From Tetmemena sp. SeJ-2015 (taxonomy: Eukaryota > Ciliophora > Spirotrichea > Sporadotrichida > Oxytrichidae), in assembly GCA_027382625.1 (NCBI GenBank), contig JAJKFJ010021011.1, positions 169,527 to 233,526 of the forward strand: 64,000 nt of DNA, read 5' to 3'. The notes under the pieces are model-generated. The model searched no databases. It was not told the DNA's origin and saw nothing but the letters and a program-made list of their open reading frames with translations. Both the position numbers and the translations under genes were made by a program. This document shows, piece by piece, positions 46,904 to 58,736 of the stretch. Position 1 is the first letter of the stretch, and each line of letters begins with the position of its first letter.

Positions 46904-49652
46904 ATGTCTCTTAATGAAGTGCTGATCTTTCACCACGCTATATAAAATCCAAAGTATCTTTCTGCCACTTTCTCAGAGCTGAATCTCAGCTCTATTCCCG
47001 AGAAAGATCCTCAAACTTAGGCAGTTAATTAGTAATCCGCATCAGAAGCATAGTAACAGCTTCTTCCAAGCTAAATTCAGGGAGTGGAGATCACTCAGTT
47101 ACACAAGAGAGTGTAAAAGATGTACTACAAGGTATGGAGTGGGCTAACTAAGTACATCAGGCAAGTGGTAGTTACAGGTAGAAAACCGATTGAGATTAAA
47201 GATTTCGCAATATTTGCACCTGAAATCACGTCAAGGCTACACCAAAGATCAGCGAGTGATGCAGTTTCGCCCATAAGTATCATGAAGGGAGAGAGTTTAA
47301 GTTTCAAGCACATATAACAAAACAATCTAATTTTCATTCAAAATACTTTCAACTATTCAGATTAAATTGTTAAAATTTTAAGTGAATGGTTTTCGAAACT
47401 CCTCATTGAACAAAGCTGCATTAGCCAGTGAGGTACTTAAAAAAGATAATCAAAAAGTAAGGCTCCTGATGCTTCCTCGATTCATTCAAAACTGCGGAGG
47501 AGAATCAAGCTTAAGAGTACCTGTTGCAGATCAAGAAAGAGTTTCTCTTTTGCTAGATGAGTTTATCGAAAAGCAGGAGAGGGATCAATTAAGAGGATTG
47601 TAGTAAGTTAGTCTATAAGGACTGGCTAAAGTGTGTGAGACAGATTCGGCGACCGTTGAACTAATTTTGACCGAAATTTTTACAGCTGTTGTAAGTCTAT
47701 AATTTAAGTGTCATTCTGTGCGTTATAGAGTTCACTTGTTAGTAAAGGAGAAGTGCTGAGCTTAAATTTTAAAATCGCTAAACTTACAATAAGGAACGGC
47801 TTATATTATGTTCAAGCAATTCAATCTGAGCAAAGAGGAAGGAGACAAAATTGAGAGGCAAAGTGTTCTTTCCTAATCAGTTAATGTAATGATAGGCGTT
47901 TTATCTTAACGTTTTTTAGTATGATTTAGCAAAATCTGAAGTGAACTCAATGATAGGCAAGTTTATTTTTTTTATTGTTGATAGGCTCAGTTTACAGAAA
48001 AGATTTGTCTGTGGCTACTCCATCAGTAGCTTTCAGTCTCTACTCTTATTCTCACAACAGCTCAAGCGGTGAAAGTTTTCATATTTCGAATCCGAATCCT
48101 CAGAAAGGATCCTTAAAATACCAGGGAGTGAGAGACCGTGGCTATTACATGCTTAACTTAGGGCTCACCAGACAAAACTATGACCACTTCCACAGATGCT
48201 TCCTCTTACCTGGCTCCAGATCAAAAATTCGGAAAGAAGGTATTTCATGGATCAGAAGCTTTCAAACAAGGAAGTTTTGGAAATTCATCTTCAGTAGATG
48301 AGAGAGAAGGACTATGGCAAGAAATTTAACAGGGATTAGAAATTACAGGAAGATAAGAACTTTCTGAGCTTCGTTAAAGACTAAATGCGTAGAGACAGAG
48401 AAAAGTAAATGAAGGTCAATGATATCATGAAGAACGATTTCATTTAATTCAATGGGGCCAAGAAAGCTACAAAGATCTAGCACATTTAAGAACTAGATGA
48501 GGTTAAGAAGCAAGAGAGGTACAATCATTTTCCCTTCACTTATGGAGAACAGGTAGAGAAACAACAGGAGTAGTTGAGAAATCAGCAGAAGGAGGATCTC
48601 TAGAAATATTTGAATCTCAAGAATGGCTTGATGACTAGCTCTAACTTTCACATTTCAACTGAGAGATCGAGCAAGAATCCTCGCTCCTTAAGTGAGAGCT
48701 TAAATAATGTGAACAGAACTTTTAGCAGCGCTGACAAAAATGCTGGTGACATTGAAGGCTCAAGCTTAATGCCTACAGCCATAGCTACATCTCTAAACTT
48801 CTTCTCTTCTAATAAGATGCTTAATTGCATCTAGCCAGTCAATGGAGGCTCAAAATTAGTAGTCAAGTCTCTTCTTGACACTTAATCTCCTTTCCAAGCA
48901 CAGAGAAATAAACTTCTTATATATGACGACCATCCTTAAAAGGAGGCCGCTATGAGGTAAGCAAGAGAGCGCTATGAAAAGTTTCTTGAAAATGAGCGCA
49001 GTAACAAACAGATGGAATCAAAGATGATTGCTGAGCAAACAGACCTGCTCAAGCGCATAATGGATCAGAAGAATCTTTATTTTTAATATAAAATTTGGTT
49101 AATCTCGATGCTTAAAGGAAAAATGAGGAAATAAAGCACTATCTCTCTACCTAAGTGAGAGTGAGGGTAAGTTAAAAGCACTTTCGTATTTAACTATGAG
49201 TTAGAATGAGAAAGAGAAGTTTTTCAAAGAGTAAGATAAGGAGAAGTATGCAACTCATTTCGGACCTGAAGAGAGCGAGCAAGACATCTAGATGAGGAAG
49301 AGCTAAGATAGACTTCAGAAACTCAAAATCAAGGAGGAATTACAGAAACAAATGATGGTAAGTGCACTACAACACATTTTAGCTAACACCAATTTAGGAA
49401 AAGCAAAGCGTGAAGAAGCAAGACTTTGACTTTGACATGAACTTTGATAAGCTTCTCGCTTAGTCAAACATGATCAGAATTGAGGAAGAGAAAAAGAAGT
49501 CAGACTAAAAAATCTAAGAGCAGCGACTAGCCCTCAGGGAGACTTGGGACACTTAAAAGAAGCAAGCATTTGAAGTCAAGAAACAGTTCAAATTAAATAG
49601 CAGCAAATACTCGATTTTTAAATTGATCAGTTGTAGCTCCAATGAAAAATGA
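46904..49652 (+). CDS. HU-CCDC81-like coiled-coil protein (ciliary/centrosomal type)
   Basis: ATG at 46904 (MSLNEVLIFHHAIQ). The N-terminal half carries two HU-like modules as in CCDC81: MYYKVWSGLTKYIRQVVV...IEIKDFAIFAPEI, and LASEVLKKD...VCETDSATVELILTEIF with GEVLSLNFKIAKLTIRNG. The second half is coiled coil: NKEVLEIHLQQMREKDYGKK, FVKDQMRRDREKQMKVND, RQARERYEKFLENERSNKQM and so on. Likely introns begin at about 47690 and at 49159 and 49357 (both GTAAGT...TTAG). TGA at 49650. Frame breaks near 48120-48250 look like an indel. CCDC81 relatives are found at cilia and centrosomes; function here is inferred. Confidence 0.75.
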
Positions 49653-49761
49653 TGATGATTGAATGATTTAAATTAACGTTTTTACTGATTAAGGGTTGCT
49701 TATGCAAGCTTTTTAATATTTAATATTACAAGTTTATTTAGTCTAAGACATCAAAGTTAAA

Positions 49762-51131
49762 ATGGGAGGGTTTATGTCTTGCCTCGACAGACGAGGTAAG
49801 TAAAGAATTCTGAAGTTATATCTTGCTAGTGGATTGCTTAAATCCATAGATTGCTTGAATTGAATTCTTACACTGCGATAGGAGCTGATTGCGTTGGCTA
49901 AAGAGGTGACGATGATATTCTTTTTACTAAAATAATTGCTAACGTTGATTTTAATTGAATGATGGAGATTTCTTGAATCAGAAGCTGCACTCGGACGCAG
50001 ATCAAATTTTGAATACCTACATGGACGAGCAGAATGGTTTCAATCAAGATGCAGTGAAGTTCATTTAGGTAGAGGAGATAGATGAGGAATCATTTGGTAA
50101 GTTTTAGAATTATCAAGTGAGAGTGGGTCTATAATAGCTCCCTCAGCACATACTGCAGATCATTAGCAGCATCGAAAGTGCAGATTTGAATTTGGAACAT
50201 TGATCTAATTGGTGTTTAGGTCAACCAATGAAGCAGTTCACTGAAAAGGATGAGGATGTTCCTGTAGAGTACAAAAACAAATATGAATTGCAGATTAAAT
50301 TGGTAAGCTTAAATAATGGATCTCTAATTCGAGAATAGAGCCTTCAGGGAATGATGGATTTACTAGAGAGGCTTAGAGAAGACGCGCCTCAAAATAAGTA
50401 CGAGACCAAGTTAACAGACCCCAAAATCAATGTCTAGCTCATTAATATTTAATCTTATTGCTTTTTTCCATGCTTTTCTAGCTCAAAATTTCATCTTGCC
50501 ATTTAAGAACTTATTCAATCATTTTAAATGAAGGGGTCTGAGCTGAGCAAGGACTTCCCCCTTTTCAAAGTTGAGTACATTTTCGAAGCAGCTTGTCAGA
50601 TAAAGAACATAGTCAAGGCCATTCACAACCCAGCTGAGAGAATGAAGTGGGATAAAGATATTGAAGTTGCAGAGGGAAACTAAGTAGTGAATGAGAACAT
50701 GCTTGTTTGGTACCAAAGAAATAAATCGTAGATAAGGATTATAAGTCAGAGAGATTTCGCTGAGAAGAAACTCTTTTTCAAAAAGGATGGCGTGCACTAC
50801 ATCTACTTCACTTCCTATCCTGATGAACTCAAGCCTTTTTTATTCTAAGATACATTTAAAAAAGTCTTTTTAATAGCCACCTGATGCTAAGGTAGTGAGA
50901 GCTTAGACCATTTTAGGCTTCCATGTGATTCAAAAGCTAGATGATGGAAGAATAAAGTTCGAGGGCATCATGCAGAGCGATTTCAACCTTGGAACGGGAA
51001 TGATAGCTAGAGCAGCTGCAGCAACTGCACTAGGCTAGATTCCAAAATCATTGAAGGTCTGGTTCGCTTTGCTCGAGGATTGGGTTAGTAAGATGGCACC
51101 TATCGAAGAGGAAGCAGCCACTCAACAATGA
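49762..51131 (+). CDS. START-domain lipid-binding protein, possibly N-myristoylated
   Basis: ATG at 49762, MGGFMSCLDRR followed by a GTAAG donor; the Gly-2 and Cys context could allow acylation. Next block near 49960-50100 (DGDFLNQKLHSDADQILN). The START domain runs from about 50560: VKAIHNPAERMKWDKDIEV, MLVWYQRNKSQIRIISQRDF, VHYIYFTSYPDELKPPDAKV (across IES 50836-50878) and HVIQKLDDGRIKFEGIMQSD, with a C-terminal helix VWFALLEDWVSKMAP. TGA at 51129. START domains carry sterols or phospholipids between membranes; the ligand cannot be read here. Confidence 0.82.
50836..50878 (+). other. IES in START gene, pointer AGCC
   Basis: AGCC at 50832-50835 and 50875-50878. Removal joins SYPDELKP to PDAKVVRAQTILG in frame; retained, the frame ends at TGA about 50883. 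Confidence 0.8.
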
Positions 51132-52171
51132 AAATGTAAATAGGAAAAAAAGGGGAAGCCTTTCTTTTAACCAACCTGAAAAAAAAATTATTTAAAAAAA
51201 TTTTGGGAAAAACCCAAATTTTTGGGGTAAAAATTAATTTTCCCTATCCTAATCATATTCTTTAATTTAAAAAATGAGCTTGATTTTGTAGAAAACTTGA
51301 AGACAAAAAATTGTGTTTAAGGCAACTGAGAGAAAGAAGACATTATTTTTTTAATAAGAACATATGTTTTTCAATATATAATAAATTAATAACAGCGAAA
51401 AATATTATTTACAAAATAAATTTATATGTTGAGATCAAAATTCCTTAATAAAGTCTTTAAAATATTTAAATGCGAAGGTCTTGATATTCTATTATGAAAT
51501 ATTTAGAAGAGAATTAGAATAATAGGATTTCATAATTTATCATGACTTCAAAGGAGCAAAGTATATTTAATAAACCAATAGACTTATATATTAATTTAGG
51601 TTATATTATGATTGTGTGGTAGGTATAAAAATAAAGAGGACTCGAATATTGTGATATGATAGTTTAGAGTACTTTGAGTTTATTATTACATTAGATATCT
51701 TCAACTTGTGAATGCATAGATTTTCAAAATTATACAGCCATTCCATTGCAATTTAATTTTTGTGAAATGAAAATCTCACGAAGGTCCTAAATATTATCTG
51801 AATAAAAGAATATGAGTAGGAGAGACCTTTTGGATTTGAATTTGAACCAAAGATTTGTTATTTTTGGCTGATTTTAGGCTAAATAGTGATTTTTCATATT
51901 TTCATGAAAAAAGTGGATGACGAGGAAAGGCCCCCCCCCGAAAAAACAAAGAAAGACATTCAAGTAAAAGCAAACTGGCTGAAAGGAGAATTATTTAAAG
52001 TTAATATTTTAGAATACTCTTATCTATGATCTATACAAGGAGCAATTTGAAATTAATTTTGCCTATAAAATACGAATTAAAGGGTGATGTCATCACAATA
52101 TATTTATGAGTTACAACATGCTGTAAGCAGGGTGATAGCCAGTAAAGTGAGTCATCTGTTATAGAGAGCTT
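51132..52171. other. AT-rich region with low-quality patches
   Basis: No gene supported. 51150-51250 alternates homopolymer blocks of A, G, C and T, and 51931-51939 is a run of nine C; both look like assembly artefacts. Confidence 0.5.
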
Positions 52172-52915
52172 TCATTTTCTTAGTTCATGATCCAAGTGAT
52201 AGTAGAGTCCTGGAATATGGGTGTAAGCCTTCACTTTAGCCATCAGTACGTCCCATTCTGCTAATTCTCATTAAATATAATTGCACACTTAGAAATCTAG
52301 ATGTGGCAGATATATATGGATAGTTAAATTTATTCTTTACTCTGGTCATCCATAAACTCCACAAATAGTTTGAGAGAGAGTTCGTCCTGCTCCTGTCTTG
52401 CTGTGATTGAGCTCTACTCGTACATTTGATAATTTTCCTCCTCTAGTTTATGTAGATAGTTGAACACATCTAAGTTTGTTTTCCAGTTCTCAGTTACGAG
52501 CTACTATTGCATTTTAAAATAATAATCATTATATATTATAGTGCGATGTTTGACTAATAGTTTATAGTCGGCTCTTGAATGACAAGTGGGTTTCCTCTTT
52601 GTAGAACATATTCTTCAAGCTTTTTAGCGTGAGTGAGTTCACCTTCTGCTTGCCTCTAATAAGGGATAAATAATCAGCCCATGACTTTTATCAGATTCTT
52701 ATATTTTATATCTGCCTTGCTCAAATACTTACAATTCATAATTAAAAATATACTTTTTAATGCATTTTCTTTACGAAACAGAAAGATTTGGTGCCTGGGA
52801 GATGGTGCTAGTCAAACCAGTGGCCTGCTTGTCTGTAGGTAAAGTAGGCTGTGTATTCTATAGCGATTGACTTTGTGATACTGTCCAGAATCGGTTTTCT
52901 CAAGAGTTGAACCAT
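52172..52915 (-). CDS. Ferritin-like iron-storage protein
   Basis: Minus strand, ATG at 52915 (MVQLLRKPILDSITKSIAIE), TGA at 52174-52172. Helix A carries IAIEYTAYFTYRQAGHWF, with the ferroxidase Glu and Tyr. The next helix gives RQAEGELTHAKKLEEYVLQR, matching the EE..HA..L..Y...RG motif, followed by a GNPLV.QEP turn. A third helix shows NWKTNLDVFNYLHKLEEENY and a fourth ELSLKLFVEFMDDQ, as in ferritin's final helices, then AEWDVLMAKV. At least three intervening segments (about 52790-52660, 52545-52510, 52325-52260) are introns or IESs. Fold assignment is good; exact joins are not resolved. Confidence 0.75.
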
Positions 52916-53307
52916 TTTTATTCCCAAAATAAACCACTATGATAGTTTGCCTCTATTATATGGATATATTTTTAGCAATAAATATTTCAAAATACTTATG
53001 ATATTAAAAAGAGAATCACCCTAAATATCCCATATGATTTAGTGTTGCTTAACTTTTATGTACTGAAAATCACTCCCCGTTTCTTAAGATATATTAAATA
53101 AAACTAGGTTAACAGTTGCGAATCAGTGAATTTAAAAGAGAAAATAAAATGAGATAAAGGGTCGATCGATTCCTATTCTCTCTCTATCATATCAGCTTTT
53201 TAAAGATTAAAATTAATTATTAACAGAGTTGCATCAAACAAAAAGGACTTCAAAATAAGCAGCACAGCATTTACCATTTACAGCTTATCTCGAAAATACT
53301 CAAATTT
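52916..53307. other. Divergent spacer
   Basis: AT-rich sequence between the starts of the ferritin-like and IQ genes; no frame supported. Confidence 0.5.
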
Positions 53308-56300
53308 ATGAAACCAAAAACTAAAACTGTAGAAACTTACACTCAGGAAGTGCAAGCAGATTTCCCTCTTGCACTAAAGAAGATGTACAAGGTAAGTTGC
53401 CCATACTTGAGAGTTTCTTAACAATTTTATGTAACTATGACTGTATAGAATGACTAAGGTTCAAATATGCAGGCTATTTAAATCTAAAAGGGAGGGTCAT
53501 CATCAGGCAAAGCTATGTAAAAATCTTCAGCTCACTCCAAAATGATGATGAGCGGAAGGAAGTCTCCAATAGCCCAAGCAGTAGCTATCAACTTAAACAG
53601 TGAGAGTTTAATCACAGTTCTCTTATACTTATCTTATTAAGAGAGGGTGAGCATAGGCACAAGTGTAGGCGCAGAGGCCAATTAAAGAACTGGCTACGGG
53701 GGAGTCAATAATTCTGGAGTTAGCCAGACTAGAGCGACAACAAACAACAATAAGAGTTTAATTCAATAATACACCAACATGAAAAAGGGCACTCTGTAAA
53801 AGAATGGTGCAACTAGAAGCACTTCGAATCTCAAGAGCAACATCTAATTCAAAAATTAAGCGTTAGTAGATTAGTCAATAATCTCTTTTTACAAATGTAG
53901 TATATTATATATAGACGGCAAGAAAAGAATTCAAGGAACGAACAACTCTGCTCTGAATAATTCGATAGCATTTAATTAATATGCAGCAGATAATAAAACT
54001 CTATCAAAGAACGGCAGCTTTGTCTTCCAAGGCTCTAATGGCTCTGTCCATCAAGATTCAAATGGGCATTAGCTTAGACAAGTGGATAACAATCAAAGGG
54101 CTTCTTTTTCTTTGCAATCAATTAGCCAGATTTAAAATGAGGCTTTTATAGCTGTGCATATTTTCATTCTCTTTGTATTCTTCTGGATTTAATTATAACT
54201 ACTACAAGAATACTCACAGTAACACACAGCGGCAAAACCTTGAGTAAAAGTTACTCACAAACAGAGAGAACTTAGATCGACATTCTCAACAAATCATTTC
54301 AAATACAAGTGAATTAATCATTATATTCAATGATCATGTTTGAGGATAATATTCTACACTCTGAGGAGGAAGATTACGAATATGATGGCGATACTTAGAA
54401 TATGGCTCTCTAAACAAGCATGGAATACCCTGATCATCAGCTTAAGGATGTAGGCATTTAATAAACTATTATACTTATTTCTGGTTACGCAGGAGGTTCA
54501 TCGTCTGCCTTGGCCAGAAAAGACCTAAAGGAGAAGGAGATTTACGTTCCTTTGAAGAAACGAATGATAGAGAAGAGCATGAGCTAAAGTATACTGTCCT
54601 TTGGAGATTTTGAGTCCTCAAGAGTAGTTACTTAAAGCAACGGATATTCGATTGCAGATTAACGAGGAGCAGGCTAAAATGTCAAGAAGGTCCAAGTCAA
54701 CTTAGGCATTCAAAATCAAGACAACTCGCAGAGATAATTGAAAGTCTCATAATTCATTTGTACATAATCTATGAACCCAGGAGTAAGAGTTCTTGGAAAT
54801 TTCACTAATTAAATGAATAACACGAATAGAGGATCCATCCTAAGAAGCAGCAATAGCCAGTTTTAAATATAAATGAGATTGAGTTTAGATAAAAAATTAA
54901 GTTTCCTTAAAATCTCAAGCAGTAAGCAACTGGCGCAACTTTGAAATCTGCCAGACCTAAAAGTTCTAACTAGAATTCAAGCATAGTAAATCAAAAGAGG
55001 AGAATATAACAGCAAGCTATTACCAACAAGGCTTAACCATAAATTAGCAATGGAGGCTAAATCAAGAAAGTTAAAAACCCTTCTCCATCAAAAGTACTTT
55101 TAAGATCCAGTTCTGCAATTGAGTATTTGAGCTCCCAAAGTCCAGAGAGAATCTATCATGCTTAAAACAATTAAGGAAAGATATTTTTGATAGGCAAGCG
55201 AGACATAACACCTCTGTAAAAATAATAGCAAAAGAAGACTGAGGTTTTACAGGTGATGGTTTCTTTAGAAGCTTCAAACAAGAAGTCTAAAAGTACAAAA
55301 CTCAAGTTCTTAAAAATATTTCACACATGCGAACTTTATTTAATTTTTTTTTAAAATTAATCTTTGGACATAAATTAAGAAGGGCAGTCAGAAGATTCTA
55401 ACACCTCAAGAGACTTGATAGAATTAAGGATCTTTTACAATACTTCGAAATGAAGTGGAAGATTCTTAAGAGCTATAAAGATCAAGAGAGTCAAGTAAGA
55501 ACAATTTAGCAATTTTATCTTGCTAAGAAATAAGAAAAGGACTCCAATTAAAGAGCATCTACTTTCAAGTATAACAAGAAGGGGAAGAATCTATTTTTAA
55601 AAAAATGTGTTCTTTATTAAATGTGTTTTATATCTAATGAAGTTTATAAAGGCTCATTTATTCGCTTTTTACCAAGGTTGGAAGCTGAGAAAGATATACA
55701 ATTCTAGATTTGTGAGGAATGCAATAAGTTAGTATGAGGATTATAAGAAGTTTATAGCTGAGATGGAATTAGAGCCAAATGCTAATGATCAAATTAGGAA
55801 ATAGTTCAGATAAAATTTGCCCAAAAGTCAATAGTAAGTGTAGGACTCCATCAATAGGTTGCTGAGTGACCCTTAATGGCTTTAAAAACTCAAGAGGTGT
55901 ATTATAGTAAAATTTTTATAATAAAGAAGGATAATGAATCAGCTTAGAAAGTTAAGAGTCATTAGAAGAGCTAAACTACTAAGAACAACCGAACTAAATC
56001 TATGGGAAAGCCTATTTAGAGATAAGTGGTTGAAGAAAATATAGAGAGGCCTTCTGTTTCTCCTCCAAGAAATGATTAGAATCTTACAACTGCCGCAGAT
56101 ACAAAGCCCTGGTGGGAGCAAGCTGCAGAAAAGAGAAACTAGAAGGAATCCCTGAGGATAAAGCTCTAATCAACTAAGAATGACAACCCTTTCCTTGAAA
56201 AGGCTTCCTAAAGTGTCCCTCAATCTACGAGGGACTTAACCCCACAGCCTCAGAAATAGTTCTTGAAGAAAAAGGCGAATTAGAAGTATGATCCACTCTA

Positions 56301-58049
56301 AAATGCTCGAGACGCAAAGAAGCAGCAAAAAATGCAGTAGAAAAGTTTCGCTGCACAGTCAATTAGCTAAATTGAATCATCGATTCAACAATCAGAAGAC
56401 ATCAATGATAGATAGATGTTTAACTCAAATCACAGTCTGCAGAGATAGCTGAATAACCTTTCTGTGTTCTAAGATAATCTAAAAAATGAGAAGTAGATTG
56501 ATTCTATGATCCAAACTATAAGTTAAACCATCGAAAAGTATGAACATCTAATAAGAGATCATCAAACTCAGCTAAAGGTCATGAGTGAGACTTAGAAACT
56601 TTAATAGATTCTGTTGCTTTAGCAAAGTTAATCGCCAGATAAAATTGGGAAAAGAAGGACAAGTTTTGGATTCACTAATCAGAGTTGTCTCTAGTAAACT
56701 ATGAGAAGGGTGTCCGTGAAGTCTCCCTCTGGTATGCTCGGAGCTACCGGAGCTCAAATGACTACAAGAGATTCATTTTCAGCCAGCATGATGGAGAGTA
56801 TGATTTAACAAGAAATGAAGCCAAACCGAGAAGAGTTAAAGTTGAAAAACCTGATGCCTTCATAAAGAAAAGCCTATTTAAAGAAGAAGAGCTAGGAAGA
56901 GTTTGAGTTTCAGTAATCATTGAAGCATATGAGATCGAGCAGTTCAAATACTCAGGGTTTGAATAATAACGCCGGCCCATATAAAGAGGAGCAAAACTTC
57001 CCTAAATTTACTAAGACAGGGCTCATGATATCATCAGGGGAATCTTCCAATAAAAACCTACAAAAGAAGTAAAAGTAATCTAAGGCCTAAAATTAGCTAC
57101 TTGAATCTGCGAGATAATCAAACCTCTAAACTATTAAGGAAGCTGCAGTTGATCTAGGTTATTTGAAAAAGGTAAAATCGAAAGGTTGACTGCTGGACTA
57201 GTAAGCTTCAAACTTCTCAATCTAATCTGAATCTAAATCAGAGTACTAAGGGTGAAATTTTGAATTCTTCAAGGATTGAATCTACTCAAAAAATGAAGAG
57301 AATTGTATCCCCTTAAAAGTCTCCTAAAAATGTAGAGATCTCTTCAATCACCCCACTTAAATCAACTTCAGATATGCCTCTATAGAGAGATGCCAGTTCC
57401 TCTAAGATTGGCAAAGGATTGAACTAGATTAATTCTAGAAATGTCACTCCTTTGAAGAACTTGAATAGTTCTCCATCTGAAACTCTTTAGAATAAGAAAT
57501 TAGAAGGTGATCTGAACAATTAAAATAAGCAACTAACACTGACGGTCAAGCTTTAACTTTGTAATATGTATTTTAACATTCTTAGTCAAGTAGATGGATA
57601 AATTTAGAGACTCAGTAGCTGATGACGAGATGTGCAATCAAGACAGTCCCAAAACAGGAACAGATGTGAGCTCTAAAATGCAAGAAGAAATATTGCAGTA
57701 AGAGTAGCAAAATCAGGATAATCAAGCAACACTTGACACTCAATAAAATCTTGAGCATAGAGAACTAGTTGCAAATCAAACTGAATAAGAAAATCAGCTC
57801 ATTACAATAGAGCAAATTTAGTAAGCTAAGAATGAAGAGTATATACTATAAGAGAAGTTGCAAGTTCTAGATAAAATGAATGAAATGTTAGCAAGGCTCA
57901 AGAATAAATTCAATGAGGATGATAAAGTTAGTAAGGAAGTGCTGTAGGATATTTTGCAAAGTGATTTCGAAACTATGTTGGTCAATATGAAAGAGGATTA
58001 CACTTAGATGTTTCAATCAAATAGAAACGTCATGAGAAGTGATTTTTGA
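53308..58049 (+). CDS. Large IQ-motif/coiled-coil protein, Ser/Asn/Gln-rich
   Basis: ATG at 53308 (MKPKTKTVETYTQEVQADFP), intron at about 53392-53448, TGA at 58047. The first part is S/N/Q-rich. Around 55370-55700 come basic helical repeats (GHKLRRAVRRFQHLKRLDR, VRTIQQFYLAKKQ, FYQGWKLRKIYNSRFVRNAI) that look like degenerate IQ calmodulin-binding motifs. A very long ciliate-code frame, about 55935-57188, is rich in Q, K and S with coiled-coil heptads; the end is a Gln-rich coiled coil (EKLQVLDKMNEMLARLKNK). IES at 53607-53645; other breaks near 54190-54340, 55320-55360, 55890, 57190 and an intron near 57560. Two adjacent genes (split near 54200-54340) cannot be excluded. Probably cytoskeletal. 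Confidence 0.6.
53607..53645 (+). other. IES, pointer GAGAG
   Basis: GAGAG at 53602-53606 and 53641-53645. Removal joins AINLNSE to RVSIGTSVGAEA in frame. The intact segment is also open, so support comes from pointer, AT content and hydrophobic out-of-character residues. Confidence 0.6.
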
Positions 58050-58140
58050 AATGCATTCTATTTCCAAGCGTTTTAAATATAAGATAAGTAATTATGTAGA
58101 TTTTGTAAATTAAAGTTCTGATTTAAATCAAGTCAGCAAA

Positions 58141-58492
58141 GATAATCTTCATTAAGCTTCAATTTTCTTGTGGGACCCCTCAATATATGAGCCCTGAACT
58201 TGCTTTAAAGAAGGACCATTATGGACCACCTACAGATGTTTGGGCTCTGGGTATAATGCTCTATATCATGCTGACAGGGAGACTTCCTTTCTTTGGTGAT
58301 TTTGAGGATGACCTTTACAGAAGAATCTCGATAGGAAAGTTCAAGTTCCCAGATGAGTCTAAGATAAGTATTCAAGGCTAAAGCCTTATCAAAAGGATAC
58401 TTAGAGTTGATCCATAGAAGAGAATAAAGGTCGATAAGATATAAGAAGATCCTTGGTTTCAAGGAGTAGAAAATATTGCCAAGCAAAATTGA
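58141..58492 (+). CDS. Ser/Thr protein kinase C-lobe fragment (CAMK/MARK-like), N-lobe absent
   Basis: Starts in the activation loop and runs to the end of the kinase fold: FSCGTPQYMSPELALKKD, DVWALGIMLYIMLTGRLPFF, DLYRRISIGKFKFPDE, then LIKRILRVDPQKRI and EDPWFQG, TGA at 58490. The glycine loop, catalytic HRD and DFG motifs are not found upstream; the preceding 90 bp do not read as kinase. In a germline locus this is best explained as one segment of a gene whose other segments lie elsewhere. A decayed copy is the alternative, but the C-lobe shows no damage. Confidence 0.85.
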
Positions 58493-58736
58493 TGTTAGAG
58501 AAATTTGACTTTGTTAATCCGATTTACTATTTTTCCAGCTTTCATTGAGAATATGTTCTAAAATAAGGTTAGAATAAATATATAATTGAATAAGAATAAT
58601 GCTTATAAGGACAGCGATGAGAAGTAATTTGTGATGAGTGTTCGAAGTAGTGAGTTAATGAGTGAATGAATGTGAGTGTGATATACATGCGAAATTAGCT
58701 GCCTCTCATAAATTTAAATATAAAGCCTATAGATTA
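58493..58736. other. Spacer
   Basis: No coding signal; AT-rich, TGA-rich in all frames. Confidence 0.4.

Noticed and set aside
51132..52171. Possible TBE-type transposon in the large AT-rich gaps
   Set aside because: No transposase frame, no telomere-like inverted terminal repeats and no target duplications were seen; the G/C-run patches look like assembly noise.
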